A DNA stretch of 64,000 bases, from NCBI RefSeq assembly GCF_007995085.1, contig NZ_VOQS01000005.1:682001-746000 (forward strand). Reading direction: 5' to 3'. Below the pieces are notes generated by a model. That model did no database searches. It had not been told where the DNA came from and worked only from the letters and a program-made list of their open reading frames with translations. This document shows positions 26,779 to 34,643 of the stretch, one piece after another (within the stretch, counting starts at the first letter, position 1; each line of letters opens with the position of its first letter). The position numbers were made by a program, and so were the translations under genes. This DNA comes from Paraburkholderia azotifigens (lineage in GTDB: Bacteria; Pseudomonadota; Gammaproteobacteria; Burkholderiales; Burkholderiaceae).

Positions 26779-26794
26779 TGCAAGTCGTATGCCA
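26779..26794 (-). promoter_or_regulatory. Sigma-54 promoter of the PotA-like operon
   Basis: On the minus strand TGGCAT-ACGAC-TTGCA matches the -24/-12 consensus, with GG and GC 10 bases apart. Predicted start near 26768, giving a leader of about 65 bases to the ATG at 26703. Confidence 0.75.
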
Positions 26795-26855
26795 TTCGCA
26801 ATGGGGTCGACTCTGCGCGGGACCGGAAGCGAGCGCCACAATGCCTGCTGACCGC

Positions 26856-26869
26856 ACGTGTCGACACGT
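26856..26869. promoter_or_regulatory. 14-bp perfect palindrome in the divergent promoter region
   Basis: ACGTGTCGACACGT is fully self-complementary and lies one base upstream of the plus-strand sigma-54 promoter and about 60 bases from the minus-strand one. A dimeric regulator such as the GntR protein encoded at 27940 is the natural candidate. Confidence 0.5.
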
Positions 26870-26885
26870 TGGCGCACATATTGCA
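26870..26885 (+). promoter_or_regulatory. Sigma-54 promoter of the PuuE-like operon
   Basis: TGGCGC-ACATA-TTGCA; GG (26871-26872) and GC (26883-26884) are 10 bases apart. Predicted start near 26895, leader about 105 bases to the ATG at 27002. Confidence 0.72.
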
Positions 26886-26937
26886 CACGATTGCGAGCCC
26901 CGATCGTCAGCACTTGCCGATCCATTCCGTGTGCAAT
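26880..26937. promoter_or_regulatory. Inverted repeat ATTGCACACG over the PuuE-like promoter
   Basis: ATTGCACACG (26880-26889) is repeated in inverse form as CGTGTGCAAT (26928-26937), 38 bases apart. The first copy covers the -12 element of the plus-strand promoter and the second lies downstream of the predicted start, a layout suiting repression by looping or cooperative binding. Confidence 0.45.
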
Positions 26938-27001
26938 CGCAGTGCAGATTTCGTTCGGATTGGGGCACGAACTAACCAAACCGGATCATCCACACCAGAC
27001 A

Positions 27002-27943
27002 ATGAACGAATACAAGCGAGAGCCGTACGCTTCGTTGGGTTCCCTAAAGACACATGGCCGATTCGACTATCAGCCGGTTCATGAAGGCAAAGGCTACGTC
27101 TGGCCGAACGGCGCGCGGCTCGCGGTCTACCTTGGCTTCAACCTGGAGCACTTCGCGTTCGGCGAAGGACTGGGCGCGGCGCTCGGGCCGCTGTCGCCGC
27201 AGCCTGACGTGCTGAACTACAGCTGGCGCGAGTACGGCAACCGCGTCGGCGCGTGGCGCTGCATCGAATTGTTCGACTCGCTCGACATGCCGGCGGGCAC
27301 GCTCATCAATACGTCGCTGTACGATCACTGCCCGGCGCTAATCGACGCATGTGTGGCGCGCGGCGACGAACTGATTGCTCACGGCCACACGAACGCGCAG
27401 CGTCAGAGCGATCTGGATCGGGACGACGAGCGTGCGCTGCTCGCGCATTGCCTCGCGCGCATCCGCGAGCGTTCCGGTGTCGTGCCGGAAGGCTGGCTGT
27501 CACCGTGGATCTCGGAGTCGCATGGCACGCCGGACCTGCTTGCCGAAACGGGCTATCGCTACACGCTCAACTGGTGTCACGACGATCGTCCCGTGCGCAT
27601 GCACACGAGGGGAGGGCCGCTCTGGTCGATTCCCTATCCGCAAGAGTTGAACGATCTGCCGATGATCATCGCGCGGCAGATGGACATGCGCGATTTCGCG
27701 GACATGATCGTCGACCAGTTCGACGAAATGCTCGAGCAGACTCAGCGTACGCGCGAGTCTCAGGCGCTCGTGATGGGGATTGCGCTGCACCCGTATATCG
27801 TTGGCCAGCCATTCCGGTTGCGGCACTTGCGTCGCGCGCTCGCGCATATCGCAAGCGCGCGCGACGACATCTGGTTCACGACGCCCGGCGCGATTGCACG
27901 CCATGTCGAGGAGGCCGTGCCTGCGCCGGCGCAAGTCGCATGA
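27002..27943 (+). CDS. PuuE-like polysaccharide-deacetylase-fold hydrolase (allantoinase type)
   Basis: 313 residues, NodB-type fold. Conserved pieces of the PuuE/HpbA allantoinase group: NYSWREYGNRVGAWRCIELFD, ELIAHGHTNAQRQ, GWLSPWISESHGTPDLLAETGY and LHPYIVGQPFR. PuuE enzymes open allantoin-like rings in ureide catabolism, but relatives act on other cyclic or acyl amides, so the substrate is open. The ATG at 27002 begins the family-like text. It overlaps the GntR gene by ATGA and is the first gene of the divergent operon. Confidence 0.85.
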   Translation: MNEYKREPYASLGSLKTHGRFDYQPVHEGKGYVWPNGARLAVYLGFNLEHFAFGEGLGAALGPLSPQPDVLNYSWREYGNRVGAWRCIELFDSLDMPAGTLINTSLYDHCPALIDACVARGDELIAHGHTNAQRQSDLDRDDERALLAHCLARIRERSGVVPEGWLSPWISESHGTPDLLAETGYRYTLNWCHDDRPVRMHTRGGPLWSIPYPQELNDLPMIIARQMDMRDFADMIVDQFDEMLEQTQRTRESQALVMGIALHPYIVGQPFRLRHLRRALAHIASARDDIWFTTPGAIARHVEEAVPAPAQVA

Positions 27944-28674
27944 GCACCGTGCGCGCGGCGGCGCGGCACGGTCAGCGCGACGAGGTGAGCGCGGATGGGC
28001 GGATCTATCAGACGATCTTCGAAGGGGTGTTGAATCGAAGGCTCACGCCCGGCACCAAGCTGCCAGAGCCGGAACTGTGCTCGCTGTTCGGCGTCGGCCG
28101 CGCGGTGGTGCGGCGCGCGCTGGAAAAGCTCGCACATGACGGCATCGTCGTGTTGCGACCGAACAAAGGCGCGGTGATCGCGCAACCGACGCGCGAGGAA
28201 ACGCGCGAAATTTTCGAGGCGCGGCGCGCGGTCGAGCGTGCGCTCGTCGAACTTGCGGCACAACGCGCGAGCGTCGAGGACATCGGCGCGCTGCGCAAGC
28301 AGCTTGCCGACGAGCACGAAGCGATGCATCGCTTCGATCAGCCGTCGTGGGCACGGCTTGCGAGCGAATTCCATCTGCGTATCGCAGCGCTGTCCGGCAA
28401 TGCGATTCTGGAGCGCTATCTGACGGAGCTGATTTCACGCAGTTCGCTGATCGTCGGCGCGTACGAACGGGTGGGCAATGCGCCGTGCGAGCACGACGAG
28501 CACACGGCTATTCTCGATTGCCTCGAAGCCCGCGATGCCGACGGCGCGATTGCACATATGACCGCGCATCTGCAAAGTCTGGAAGCCCGCATCGAGACAT
28601 CGGACATGCCGGGAACGAAGCGGCTTGCGCATCTGCTCGGCATCGAACCGCATCGATCAACCGCTACGGAATGA
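27940..28674 (+). CDS. GntR-family regulator (FCD subfamily)
   Basis: 244 residues. Winged helix at about 22-85 (RIYQTIFEGVLNRRLTPGTKLPEPELCSLFGVGRAVVRRALEKL in two pieces) and a C-terminal all-helical FCD domain (about 95-225) with the metal-site His pattern (FHLRIA, HDEHTAILDCLEARD). Probable local regulator of the PuuE-like and PotA-like operons, acting at the palindromes at 26856-26937. Coupled to the hydrolase gene by ATGA. Confidence 0.88.
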   Translation: MSTVRAAARHGQRDEVSADGRIYQTIFEGVLNRRLTPGTKLPEPELCSLFGVGRAVVRRALEKLAHDGIVVLRPNKGAVIAQPTREETREIFEARRAVERALVELAAQRASVEDIGALRKQLADEHEAMHRFDQPSWARLASEFHLRIAALSGNAILERYLTELISRSSLIVGAYERVGNAPCEHDEHTAILDCLEARDADGAIAHMTAHLQSLEARIETSDMPGTKRLAHLLGIEPHRSTATE

Positions 28675-28675
28675 C

Positions 28676-29263
28676 ATGCAAATCGACTTCGAAGCAATCA
28701 CCGAGTATCAGCGCTACAAGCTGATGGCGAGCCTGATCGTGCCGCGGCCCATCGCGCTCGTGACCACGCTTGGCGCGGACGGCACCGTCAATGCGGCGCC
28801 GTTCTCGATGTTCAACATGGTTGGCGAGGAACCGCCGATCGTCATGGTGAGCATCAACCGGCTGGCAGACGGCACGCTGAAGGACACCGCCGTGAACATT
28901 CCGCGCGAAAAGGAGTTTGTCGTGCATCTCGCCGACGAGCCGATTGCCCAGCAAATGCATCGCTGCGGCGAGCGCTTTGCGCCCGATATCAGCGAACTCG
29001 ATGAGGTGGGTTTTTCAGCGTTGGCGTCGACGCGCGTGAAGCCGCCCCGCATCGCGCAGGCACCCGTCGCGTTCGAATGCGCGCTGTGGGAGACCCTTGA
29101 AACGCCGAGCCGCCACATCTTTATCGGCAAGGTGCTGATGCTGCACGTGCGGGACGAGCTGATTGACATCGAAACGTGGCGAGTGCGATTGCAGCACTAC
29201 TTTCCGGTGGGCCGCTTCGGCGCGAGCGACTATGTCACAACACGCGATCGCTTCGGATTGTGA
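28676..29263 (+). CDS. Flavin reductase-like FMN-binding protein
   Basis: 195 residues with a split-barrel flavin fold: ASLIVPRPIALVTTLGADGTVNAAPFSMFNMV and DTAVNIPREKEFVVHLADEP. This group (DIM6/NTAB-like) binds FMN and often supplies reduced flavin to monooxygenases; none is encoded nearby, so it may act by itself. It starts 1 base after the GntR stop and is the third gene of the operon. Confidence 0.85.
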   Translation: MQIDFEAITEYQRYKLMASLIVPRPIALVTTLGADGTVNAAPFSMFNMVGEEPPIVMVSINRLADGTLKDTAVNIPREKEFVVHLADEPIAQQMHRCGERFAPDISELDEVGFSALASTRVKPPRIAQAPVAFECALWETLETPSRHIFIGKVLMLHVRDELIDIETWRVRLQHYFPVGRFGASDYVTTRDRFGL

Positions 29264-29609
29264 TGCGGGTCGCCGGCTCTTCCAGGCGTCTCGCACATCA
29301 GTTTCGGGCAGGATTGCGGGCGCGTTCCGATGTAGCTTTCACAACACGGACAGCAGACCAGCGAACAAGGGAAGACTTCGTGCGCGCCTGTCATAACGAA
29401 GACCGACGCGTGCGAGAGTCGTCCAGAAAGCAACCGTCCAGGTGACGGTCGACTTTCGCGCTGTTTGTTCGCTCGTGATTGGCACTCCAGGTGTCAATCC
29501 GCCACGAGCCGATGCGCCCCGACCGTGCCAAACAAGGGGCTTGCAGAAGTGGGAGGAAGGTCGGTACAGTCCTTTCATACCATCTGCAGGTCGTTTTTGG
29601 CCAACTATC
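29264..29609. other. Non-coding stretch with a large imperfect palindrome
   Basis: About 345 bases without a supported gene. At 29471-29509, GCTCGTG pairs with CACGAGC and the inner ATTGGCAC nearly pairs with GTGTCAAT, a 39-base dyad with a 4-base bulge on one side. It could be a transcription stop for the operon before it or a regulator site for the glyoxalase gene after it. No T-run. Confidence 0.5.
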
Positions 29610-29999
29610 ATGCTTCTTCGCATTCATCACGCTGCAATCATTTGCTCGAATTACGAGGTGTCTCGCCGCTTCTACACGGAGATTCTTGGCCTTCAGATAG
29701 TGGCCGAGCACTACAGGGAGCATCGGCAGTCATACAAGCTGGACCTCATGCTTCCCGACGGATCGCAGGTTGAGCTGTTTTCGTTTCCCGATGCGCCCCT
29801 TCGACCGTCCTATCCGGAAGCGTGTGGCTTGCGTCATCTTGCTTTTGGCGTCAGCGACGTCGATGTCTGTAAAGCGTTACTTGAATCTAAGGGAGTTCTG
29901 GTTGAGGACGTACGCATCGACGAATATACAAACAGGCGTTTCGTTTTCTTCGCGGACCCTGATGGACTTCCGCTGGAGCTATACGAGTTGGGGGCGTGA
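29610..29999 (+). CDS. gloA2: VOC-family protein, YaeR/GloA2-like
   Basis: 129 residues. Close to E. coli YaeR in text and length: IHHAAIICSNYEVSRRFYTEILG, SQVELFSFPDAP-RPSYPEACGLRHLAF and RFVFFADPDGLPLELYE. Glyoxalase-fold proteins of this group bind a divalent metal by His/Glu; the physiological reaction of YaeR is not settled. The ATG at 29610 starts the family match; the longer frame from 29442 does not. Stands alone. Confidence 0.88.
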   Translation: MLLRIHHAAIICSNYEVSRRFYTEILGLQIVAEHYREHRQSYKLDLMLPDGSQVELFSFPDAPLRPSYPEACGLRHLAFGVSDVDVCKALLESKGVLVEDVRIDEYTNRRFVFFADPDGLPLELYELGA

Positions 30000-30346
30000 C
30001 GGGCCGTTGGGCTGAGAACCATCGGATCACCGCCACCATTCCAGGCGTGTCGTCGCCCGCGCCAGGCGACAGGCAAGTTCAGCGGGTAATCGGTTATAGC
30101 CGACAGTGTGAACGTAATGGATCCGCTCTCAACCGAACGGTATGTCTGCGGGCAATGACCGGCTGGGCCCAGCCACAACCAGTCGTTCTAGACCGCGGCA
30201 ACCGCTTCATCGTCTGCTACGACGGGCGCTGCATTGCGGGCCGATGGGGGCGTGAAAAGAGCGCCTGTTAGAGCCACGGCGCCAGCGGAGAGCCGGTCCC
30301 GCGATTCGGACCGGCTCCGCCGCGTGGCGCTGCTGAGACAGCAGCT
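30000..30346. other. Non-coding stretch with strong hairpin
   Basis: About 347 bases between the glyoxalase gene and the aldo/keto reductase gene, which converge. GAGCCGGTCC (30290-30299) and GGACCGGCTC (30308-30317) form a perfect 10-bp stem with an 8-base loop, probably a bidirectional terminator without T-run. Otherwise nothing recognised. Confidence 0.5.
30290..30317. terminator. 10-bp perfect hairpin between converging genes
   Basis: Stem 30290-30299 / 30308-30317, loop of 8. It lies 30 bases beyond the aldo/keto reductase stop (minus strand) and about 290 beyond the glyoxalase stop. The GC-rich stem and position favour a terminator; no T-run follows on either strand. Confidence 0.5.
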
Positions 30347-31330
30347 TCACCACTGATGATGCACGTGAGGCGCTATCTTCTCCAGATAAAGCGCGCGTAG
30401 AACAGCCATGGCCGAATCACTCAGGGGCGGCAATTCGCTTGCCTCACTGTTGCCCCTGGCTTGCGCCGCGTTCTTCGCCCCAGGGATGACGGTCGTTACG
30501 CCCTGGTTCATGAGAATCCAGCGCAGCGCAAACTGCGCCATCGTCGTATTCTGCGGAAGGAGTGAGCGAATTTCGTCGACGGCGTCCAGAGCGATTTCAT
30601 ACGGAACGCCCGCAAACGTCTCGCCCTTGTCGAAGGACTCACCGTTCCGATTGAAAAGGCGATGATCATTGGCGGCAAACGTCGTCTCGCGCGTCATCTT
30701 TCCGGTGAGCAGACCGGATGCGAGCGGCACACGGACGATCACGGCGACGCCCCGTTCATGCGCTTCCTGGATGAACCGGGTCGGCCTCTGTCTAAAAATG
30801 TTGTAGATGATCTGCACCGACTTCACGCCCGGATATTCGATCGCCTTCAGCCCTTCTTCGACTTTCTCGACGGACACCCCGTAGCCGCGGATCTTTCCCG
30901 ATACGACCATACGGTCCAGTGCATCGAAAACTTCAGGCCGGTAATAGACCTCCGTCGGCGGGCAGTGAAGCTGCACCAGGTCGAGGCACTCCACGTCCAG
31001 GTTCTTTAAAGACCGGTCCACGAAGGCATTCAGATTCGCCGCCGTGTAGCCTTCCGCCAGATGCGGGTCAAGCCTGCGACCAGCCTTGGTCGCAACAAAG
31101 GGGCGTGTCCCCGTTCGTTCCTTGAGCACGTCCGCGATGATCCGCTCCGAACGGCCATCGCCATAGACATCGGCCGTATCGATGAACGTCGTGCCGTTGT
31201 CGAGTGCCGCGTGCAGGGCCGCCTTTGCATCGCTCTCTGCGACGTCGCCCCATGAGCCGCCAATTGCCCAGGCGCCGAATCCGATTTCAGAGACGCTGCT
31301 TTCTGTATTCCCGAACTTTCGCTGTTTCAT
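30347..31330 (-). CDS. Aldo/keto reductase
   Basis: 327 residues, AKR fold. Catalytic tetrad visible: Asp and Tyr in DTADVYGDGRSE, Lys in FVATKAGRR, His in VQLHCPP. Resembles the AKR11/YajO-like group that reduces sugars or aldehydes with NADPH. GGGAGA precedes the start at 31330. It lies 13 bases after the SDR gene in a two-gene operon opposite a LysR regulator, so its substrate is probably shared with the SDR. Confidence 0.9.
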   Translation of the reverse strand: MKQRKFGNTESSVSEIGFGAWAIGGSWGDVAESDAKAALHAALDNGTTFIDTADVYGDGRSERIIADVLKERTGTRPFVATKAGRRLDPHLAEGYTAANLNAFVDRSLKNLDVECLDLVQLHCPPTEVYYRPEVFDALDRMVVSGKIRGYGVSVEKVEEGLKAIEYPGVKSVQIIYNIFRQRPTRFIQEAHERGVAVIVRVPLASGLLTGKMTRETTFAANDHRLFNRNGESFDKGETFAGVPYEIALDAVDEIRSLLPQNTTMAQFALRWILMNQGVTTVIPGAKNAAQARGNSEASELPPLSDSAMAVLRALYLEKIAPHVHHQW

Positions 31331-31343
31331 GCTGATTCTCCCT

Positions 31344-32117
31344 TCATGGCATCAGTTGTCCGCCGTTGACCTCGATGATTTGCCCGGTGACGTATCCCGA
31401 CATCGCGCGGGACGCGAGGAACAGGAATGCGCCGACGCATTCCTCCGGCAATCCTTCTCTGCCCATCGGCACCGTCGCTGTCTGCGACGCGCGGATGTGC
31501 GGTGGCGTGTATTTGTCGTGAAAGGGCGTTTGTATCAGTCCCGGCGATACCGCGTTGACCCGGATGCCGTCGTCAACGAATTCCTTCGCATGGCCACGAG
31601 TCAAGCTGCTGACAAAGCTTTTCGACGCTGCGTAAAGCACCGCGCCCGCGCCGCCGCCCGTTCGCGCCGCGATGGACGTCGTATTGATGACGTAGCCGCC
31701 GGCCGCTTTCAGGAACGGATAGGCCGCAGACGTTGCTTCCCAGACCGATCTCGCGTTGAGATTGACGACCTGTTCAAAATGGCTCGCCGATGCGCTGACG
31801 GAGGCCAGCCGTCCCAGCATGCCGCCGGCGTTATTAATGAGCCCATCAAGCCCGCCTAGCATGTCCGCCGCTTCTTGCACGACGCGCGCTGCCTCGCCCG
31901 CCTCGCTCACGTCACCCTGAATCAGGCGGATACGGTCCGGCAATTCCGCGCGCAGCGCTTGTGCAGCCGCTTCGCTTTCGTGGAAATGCGCGACCACGTG
32001 GGCACCCTGTGCGGCGAACGCCCGAACAACAGCCGCGCCTATTCCGGTCGATCCCCCGGTAATGAGAACTTTCGTGTCCTTCAGGTCGCCAATCTGCATC
32101 TGCTCAAGTCCAGGCAT
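31344..32117 (-). CDS. Short-chain dehydrogenase/reductase
   Basis: 257 residues. Rossmann motif TGGSTGIG (about 20-27), NNAGG (about 92-96), catalytic Tyr-x3-Lys as YAASK, and RVNAVSPGLIQTP. Classical NAD(P)H SDR of the FabG-like type; the substrate is not predictable. A GGAGG lies before the ATG at 32117. First gene of the operon, divergent from lysR. Confidence 0.9.
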   Translation of the reverse strand: MPGLEQMQIGDLKDTKVLITGGSTGIGAAVVRAFAAQGAHVVAHFHESEAAAQALRAELPDRIRLIQGDVSEAGEAARVVQEAADMLGGLDGLINNAGGMLGRLASVSASASHFEQVVNLNARSVWEATSAAYPFLKAAGGYVINTTSIAARTGGGAGAVLYAASKSFVSSLTRGHAKEFVDDGIRVNAVSPGLIQTPFHDKYTPPHIRASQTATVPMGREGLPEECVGAFLFLASRAMSGYVTGQIIEVNGGQLMP

Positions 32118-32223
32118 GGGATGTCCTCCGAACGGATCTGTCTAAGCGCGGCGGCTACCGCACGCCACAGGCATCAAATCGCGAAAATAATGACATAGCG
32201 TAGAATGAAGCAGGTTCACTGAA

Positions 32224-32235
32224 GCGATGAATCGC
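32224..32235. promoter_or_regulatory. Palindrome before the LysR-type gene
   Basis: GCGATGAATCGC: 5-bp arms around GA, ending 7 bases before the lysR start codon and about 110 bases from the SDR start. Possible LysR autoregulation site. Confidence 0.35.
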
Positions 32236-32242
32236 ATTCACC

Positions 32243-33172
32243 ATGTCAAAGAACGACCGCATCGACTTCGCCGACCTGAAGCTGTTTCTCGCCATAGTCA
32301 GATGCGGAAGCTTCAGGCTCGCCGCCATTGAAGCAGGACAGACGCCCTCGGCTGTTAGTCACGCAATGCGGCGGCTGGAAGATCGGCTCGGTGCGAAGCT
32401 GCTGAACCGCACGAGCAGGGCGGTGTCGCCTACGGAGACGGGGCTCGATCTCGCTTCGCGGTTGCAGGACGGGTTCAACCAGATCGGCTCCGCACTCGAA
32501 AGCTTCGAAGCGCCTGGAACGGCGAGACTAGGCTCTCTTCGCCTGAATGTTTTCGCAGATGCGGCTCACCTGCTGATCGCACCGGCATTGCCGGAATTCG
32601 CACGAGTCTGTCCCGGGGTGCAGCTCACGGTGGTTGTCGACAATCGTCCGATCGATATCGTCGCGGAAGGCTACGACGCTGGAATTCGCTACGGTCATCA
32701 TGTTCCGGAAGACATGATCGCAGTGCCCCTCACTCGCCGGCAGCGATGGGTGATGGTTGCGTCGCCCGCGTATCTGAAGAAGCACGGTACGCCTCGCCAA
32801 CTCCGCGAACTCGTGAACCACCATTGCCTGCAACTTCTGCTCGGCGACAATTCCAGCTACCGCTGGGAAGTCGACGTTGCCGGGAAAAAAAAGTCTATCC
32901 GGGTGCCAGGAGCCATTACGATCAACGACACCGTGACGACGATCAGCGCATGCAAAGCCGGAATGGGGATAGCGTATGTTCTGGAGGCCCGGATCGCTGA
33001 CGAACTTGCGCGGCGTACTCTGAAAGTGGTCCTGGAAGAGCATGCCTGCGCGGAGGATCCCTTGCATATCTACTACAGTAGTCGTCGCTATAACCATCCC
33101 GCCTTGCTTCGACTGATTAACATCATTCGCGAACTGCAGTCGCTTCCGAAAATTGCAAAGGCGCGTGGTTGA
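32243..33172 (+). CDS. LysR-family transcriptional regulator
   Basis: 309 residues. N-terminal winged helix (DLKLFLAIVRCGSFRLAAIEAGQTPSAVSHAMRRLEDRLGAKLL in two pieces, residues about 10-52) and a type 2 periplasmic-binding effector domain (about 90-300) with a C-terminal DPLHIYYSSRRYNHPALLR. Divergent from the SDR/aldo-keto reductase operon, which it likely controls. Confidence 0.9.
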   Translation: MSKNDRIDFADLKLFLAIVRCGSFRLAAIEAGQTPSAVSHAMRRLEDRLGAKLLNRTSRAVSPTETGLDLASRLQDGFNQIGSALESFEAPGTARLGSLRLNVFADAAHLLIAPALPEFARVCPGVQLTVVVDNRPIDIVAEGYDAGIRYGHHVPEDMIAVPLTRRQRWVMVASPAYLKKHGTPRQLRELVNHHCLQLLLGDNSSYRWEVDVAGKKKSIRVPGAITINDTVTTISACKAGMGIAYVLEARIADELARRTLKVVLEEHACAEDPLHIYYSSRRYNHPALLRLINIIRELQSLPKIAKARG

Positions 33173-33315
33173 GCCGGGAATGCAGTGCTCGTGGCAGCGG
33201 CGCGCGTCTGCAAACGCCGGGAGGGTGTCACAGGTCAGTTCGGCTACTGGCGTGCGGTGTCGTGCGATCGCATTTTGCCGTAAAGCGAGACGCGGGCGCA
33301 CCGCTTGACCATGCG

Positions 33316-33490
33316 CTACACGTACAAACGAACTTGCCGGGCCGCACCGCCGATGTAGGCAAGCGCCAGGGCCGTTCCCGTCAGTTGTGGCGATACGCCT
33401 TTTGCCTTGAGCAGAAATGGCAGGAACGTGAGGAGCCCCATGCGCACGGCAGTATCGAGCCCGCCGATGGCGAACAGCGGACAGGCTGCC
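33316..33490 (-). pseudogene. MFS-transporter remnant
   Basis: Reading the minus strand gives AIGGLDTAVRMGLLTFLPF, LLKAKGVSPQLTGTALALAY, then IGGAA before the frame shifts (the next part reads GKFVCT in another frame) and stops at 33316-33318. This is the text of transmembrane helices 7-8 of an MFS permease. The fragment is 50-60 residues of about 400 and has no start; a decayed neighbour of the sugar-acid cluster. Confidence 0.6.
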
Positions 33491-33515
33491 GGTTGATGCG
33501 CATCGACGGTTGCTT

Positions 33516-34235
33516 TCAGCGCCGCTGCGCATTCGGCCGCCCGCCGGCGATCACCCGTTCCAGCGACATCTTCAGGTGACGCTGCATGCTCGCCTGAGCC
33601 TGGATCGGATCATGCGCTTCGAGCGCTTCGAGGATCAAGCGATGCTCATCAGGCACCGCGCCCCATGTGCTCTCGTTTTCGAAATGGCCGCGCAGCTTTT
33701 CGGACAGCGGGCTGTGTCGTGCATCGAACAGTGAACTAACGGTGCGCACCAGCACCTCGTTGCCGGTCATCTGCGCGATCGCGAGATGAAATGCGCGGTC
33801 GGCGGCGACGGGAATCCGTCCCGCCGAGACTTCGCGCTGCATTTCGTCGTATAGCGCGCGCAGGTGCTTCAGGTCCTTCGCTTTGCAAAACGGTGCGACG
33901 CTCGCCGCGATCGAGCCTTCAATCACACAGCGCGCACGCATGATGTCGAGCAGGCTGTCGCCGAGTTCGGCGCGCGACAAGGGCTCCTTGCCGTGCGTCT
34001 GCGGCGTTGCGCACACGTAGACGCCGGAGCCCATGCGGATTTCGACCAGCCCTTCCAGTTCCAGTGCAACCAGCGCCTCGCGCACCGACGGGCGCGACAC
34101 CGCAAGCGCTGTCGCGAGTGCGCGCTCCGAAGGCAAGCGGCCGTTCGGCGCGAACTCCGGCTGCGCGATCAGATCGCGCAGCTTCTCCGCGATCTGCAGA
34201 TAGAGGCGGCGAGGGTCGGCGGGTTTGTCTGTCAC
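33516..34235 (-). CDS. GntR-family regulator (FadR/FCD type), sugar-acid cluster
   Basis: 239 residues from a GTG at 34235, which has AGGAAA about 6 bases upstream; the ORF runs further to 34592 but that text has no homology. Winged helix RRLYLQIAEKLRDLIAQPEF... RLPSERALATALAVSRPSVREALVALELEGLV, then an FCD domain with the His/Asp metal residues (HLAIAQMTGNEVLV; DEHRLILEALEAHDP). Divergent from the MFS/dehydratase/oxidase operon and probably its repressor; motifs TTGGCTTGACCA (34377-34388) and the sites at 38957-38986 are candidate operators. Confidence 0.88.
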   Translation of the reverse strand: MTDKPADPRRLYLQIAEKLRDLIAQPEFAPNGRLPSERALATALAVSRPSVREALVALELEGLVEIRMGSGVYVCATPQTHGKEPLSRAELGDSLLDIMRARCVIEGSIAASVAPFCKAKDLKHLRALYDEMQREVSAGRIPVAADRAFHLAIAQMTGNEVLVRTVSSLFDARHSPLSEKLRGHFENESTWGAVPDEHRLILEALEAHDPIQAQASMQRHLKMSLERVIAGGRPNAQRR

Positions 34236-34376
34236 AAGCTTTCCTGGCGAGGTGGCGCGGGCACGCGCCGTTGGGGCGAGCGCCGATTGTAGATCGAAGG
34301 GCGCTCCCCGCAAACGAGCAACGCGGCGCGAGAGCAGACGTTCGTCCAACCCGGGATTTCCCGGATTTTCCGACAA

Positions 34377-34388
34377 TTGGCTTGACCA
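34377..34388 (+). promoter_or_regulatory. Candidate GntR operator overlapping -35
   Basis: TTGGCTTGACCA. Near-identical text, TTGGCCTGACC and GTGGCCTGACCA, occurs at 38976-38986 and 38957-38968 in the second sugar operon. FadR-type sites of the form TGGTnTGACCA are related. It covers the -35 TTGACC, suiting repression. Confidence 0.5.
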
Positions 34389-34409
34389 CTTACCCAGCGG
34401 CATTTTAAT
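34382..34409 (+). promoter_or_regulatory. Sigma-70-like promoter of the sugar-acid operon
   Basis: -35 TTGACC (34382-34387), 16-base spacer, -10 TTTAAT (34404-34409). A leader of about 225 bases follows to the MFS start at 34644. An inverted repeat CTGGTAAGGCCAG sits just downstream of the predicted start. Confidence 0.5.
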
Positions 34410-34643
34410 TTGTCGGATCTGGTAAGGCCAGTTGGATTCTGGCGCGCGGCGCGGGTGCCGCACGGCGAAGCTCGTCGTGCTGCTGTGCGTGCGCTCCGGC
34501 CGAGGCGCCACGCCGTTGACGCTGCTGCCGTGCGAACGGGTGCCGCGCAACGGCGATGCGCTGCGCGCCGCAATCGCGCGAATCGCCCGCATTGCGTGCG
34601 ATCAGGGAACCGGTCCCATATTCGATAAAGGAGGAGACGAGTC

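Noticed and set aside
26909..26924. Additional sigma-54-like sequence on the minus strand
   Set aside because: GG-N10-GC spacing is met but the surrounding bases (TGGATC, GTGCT) depart from consensus; the site at 26779-26794 is far better.
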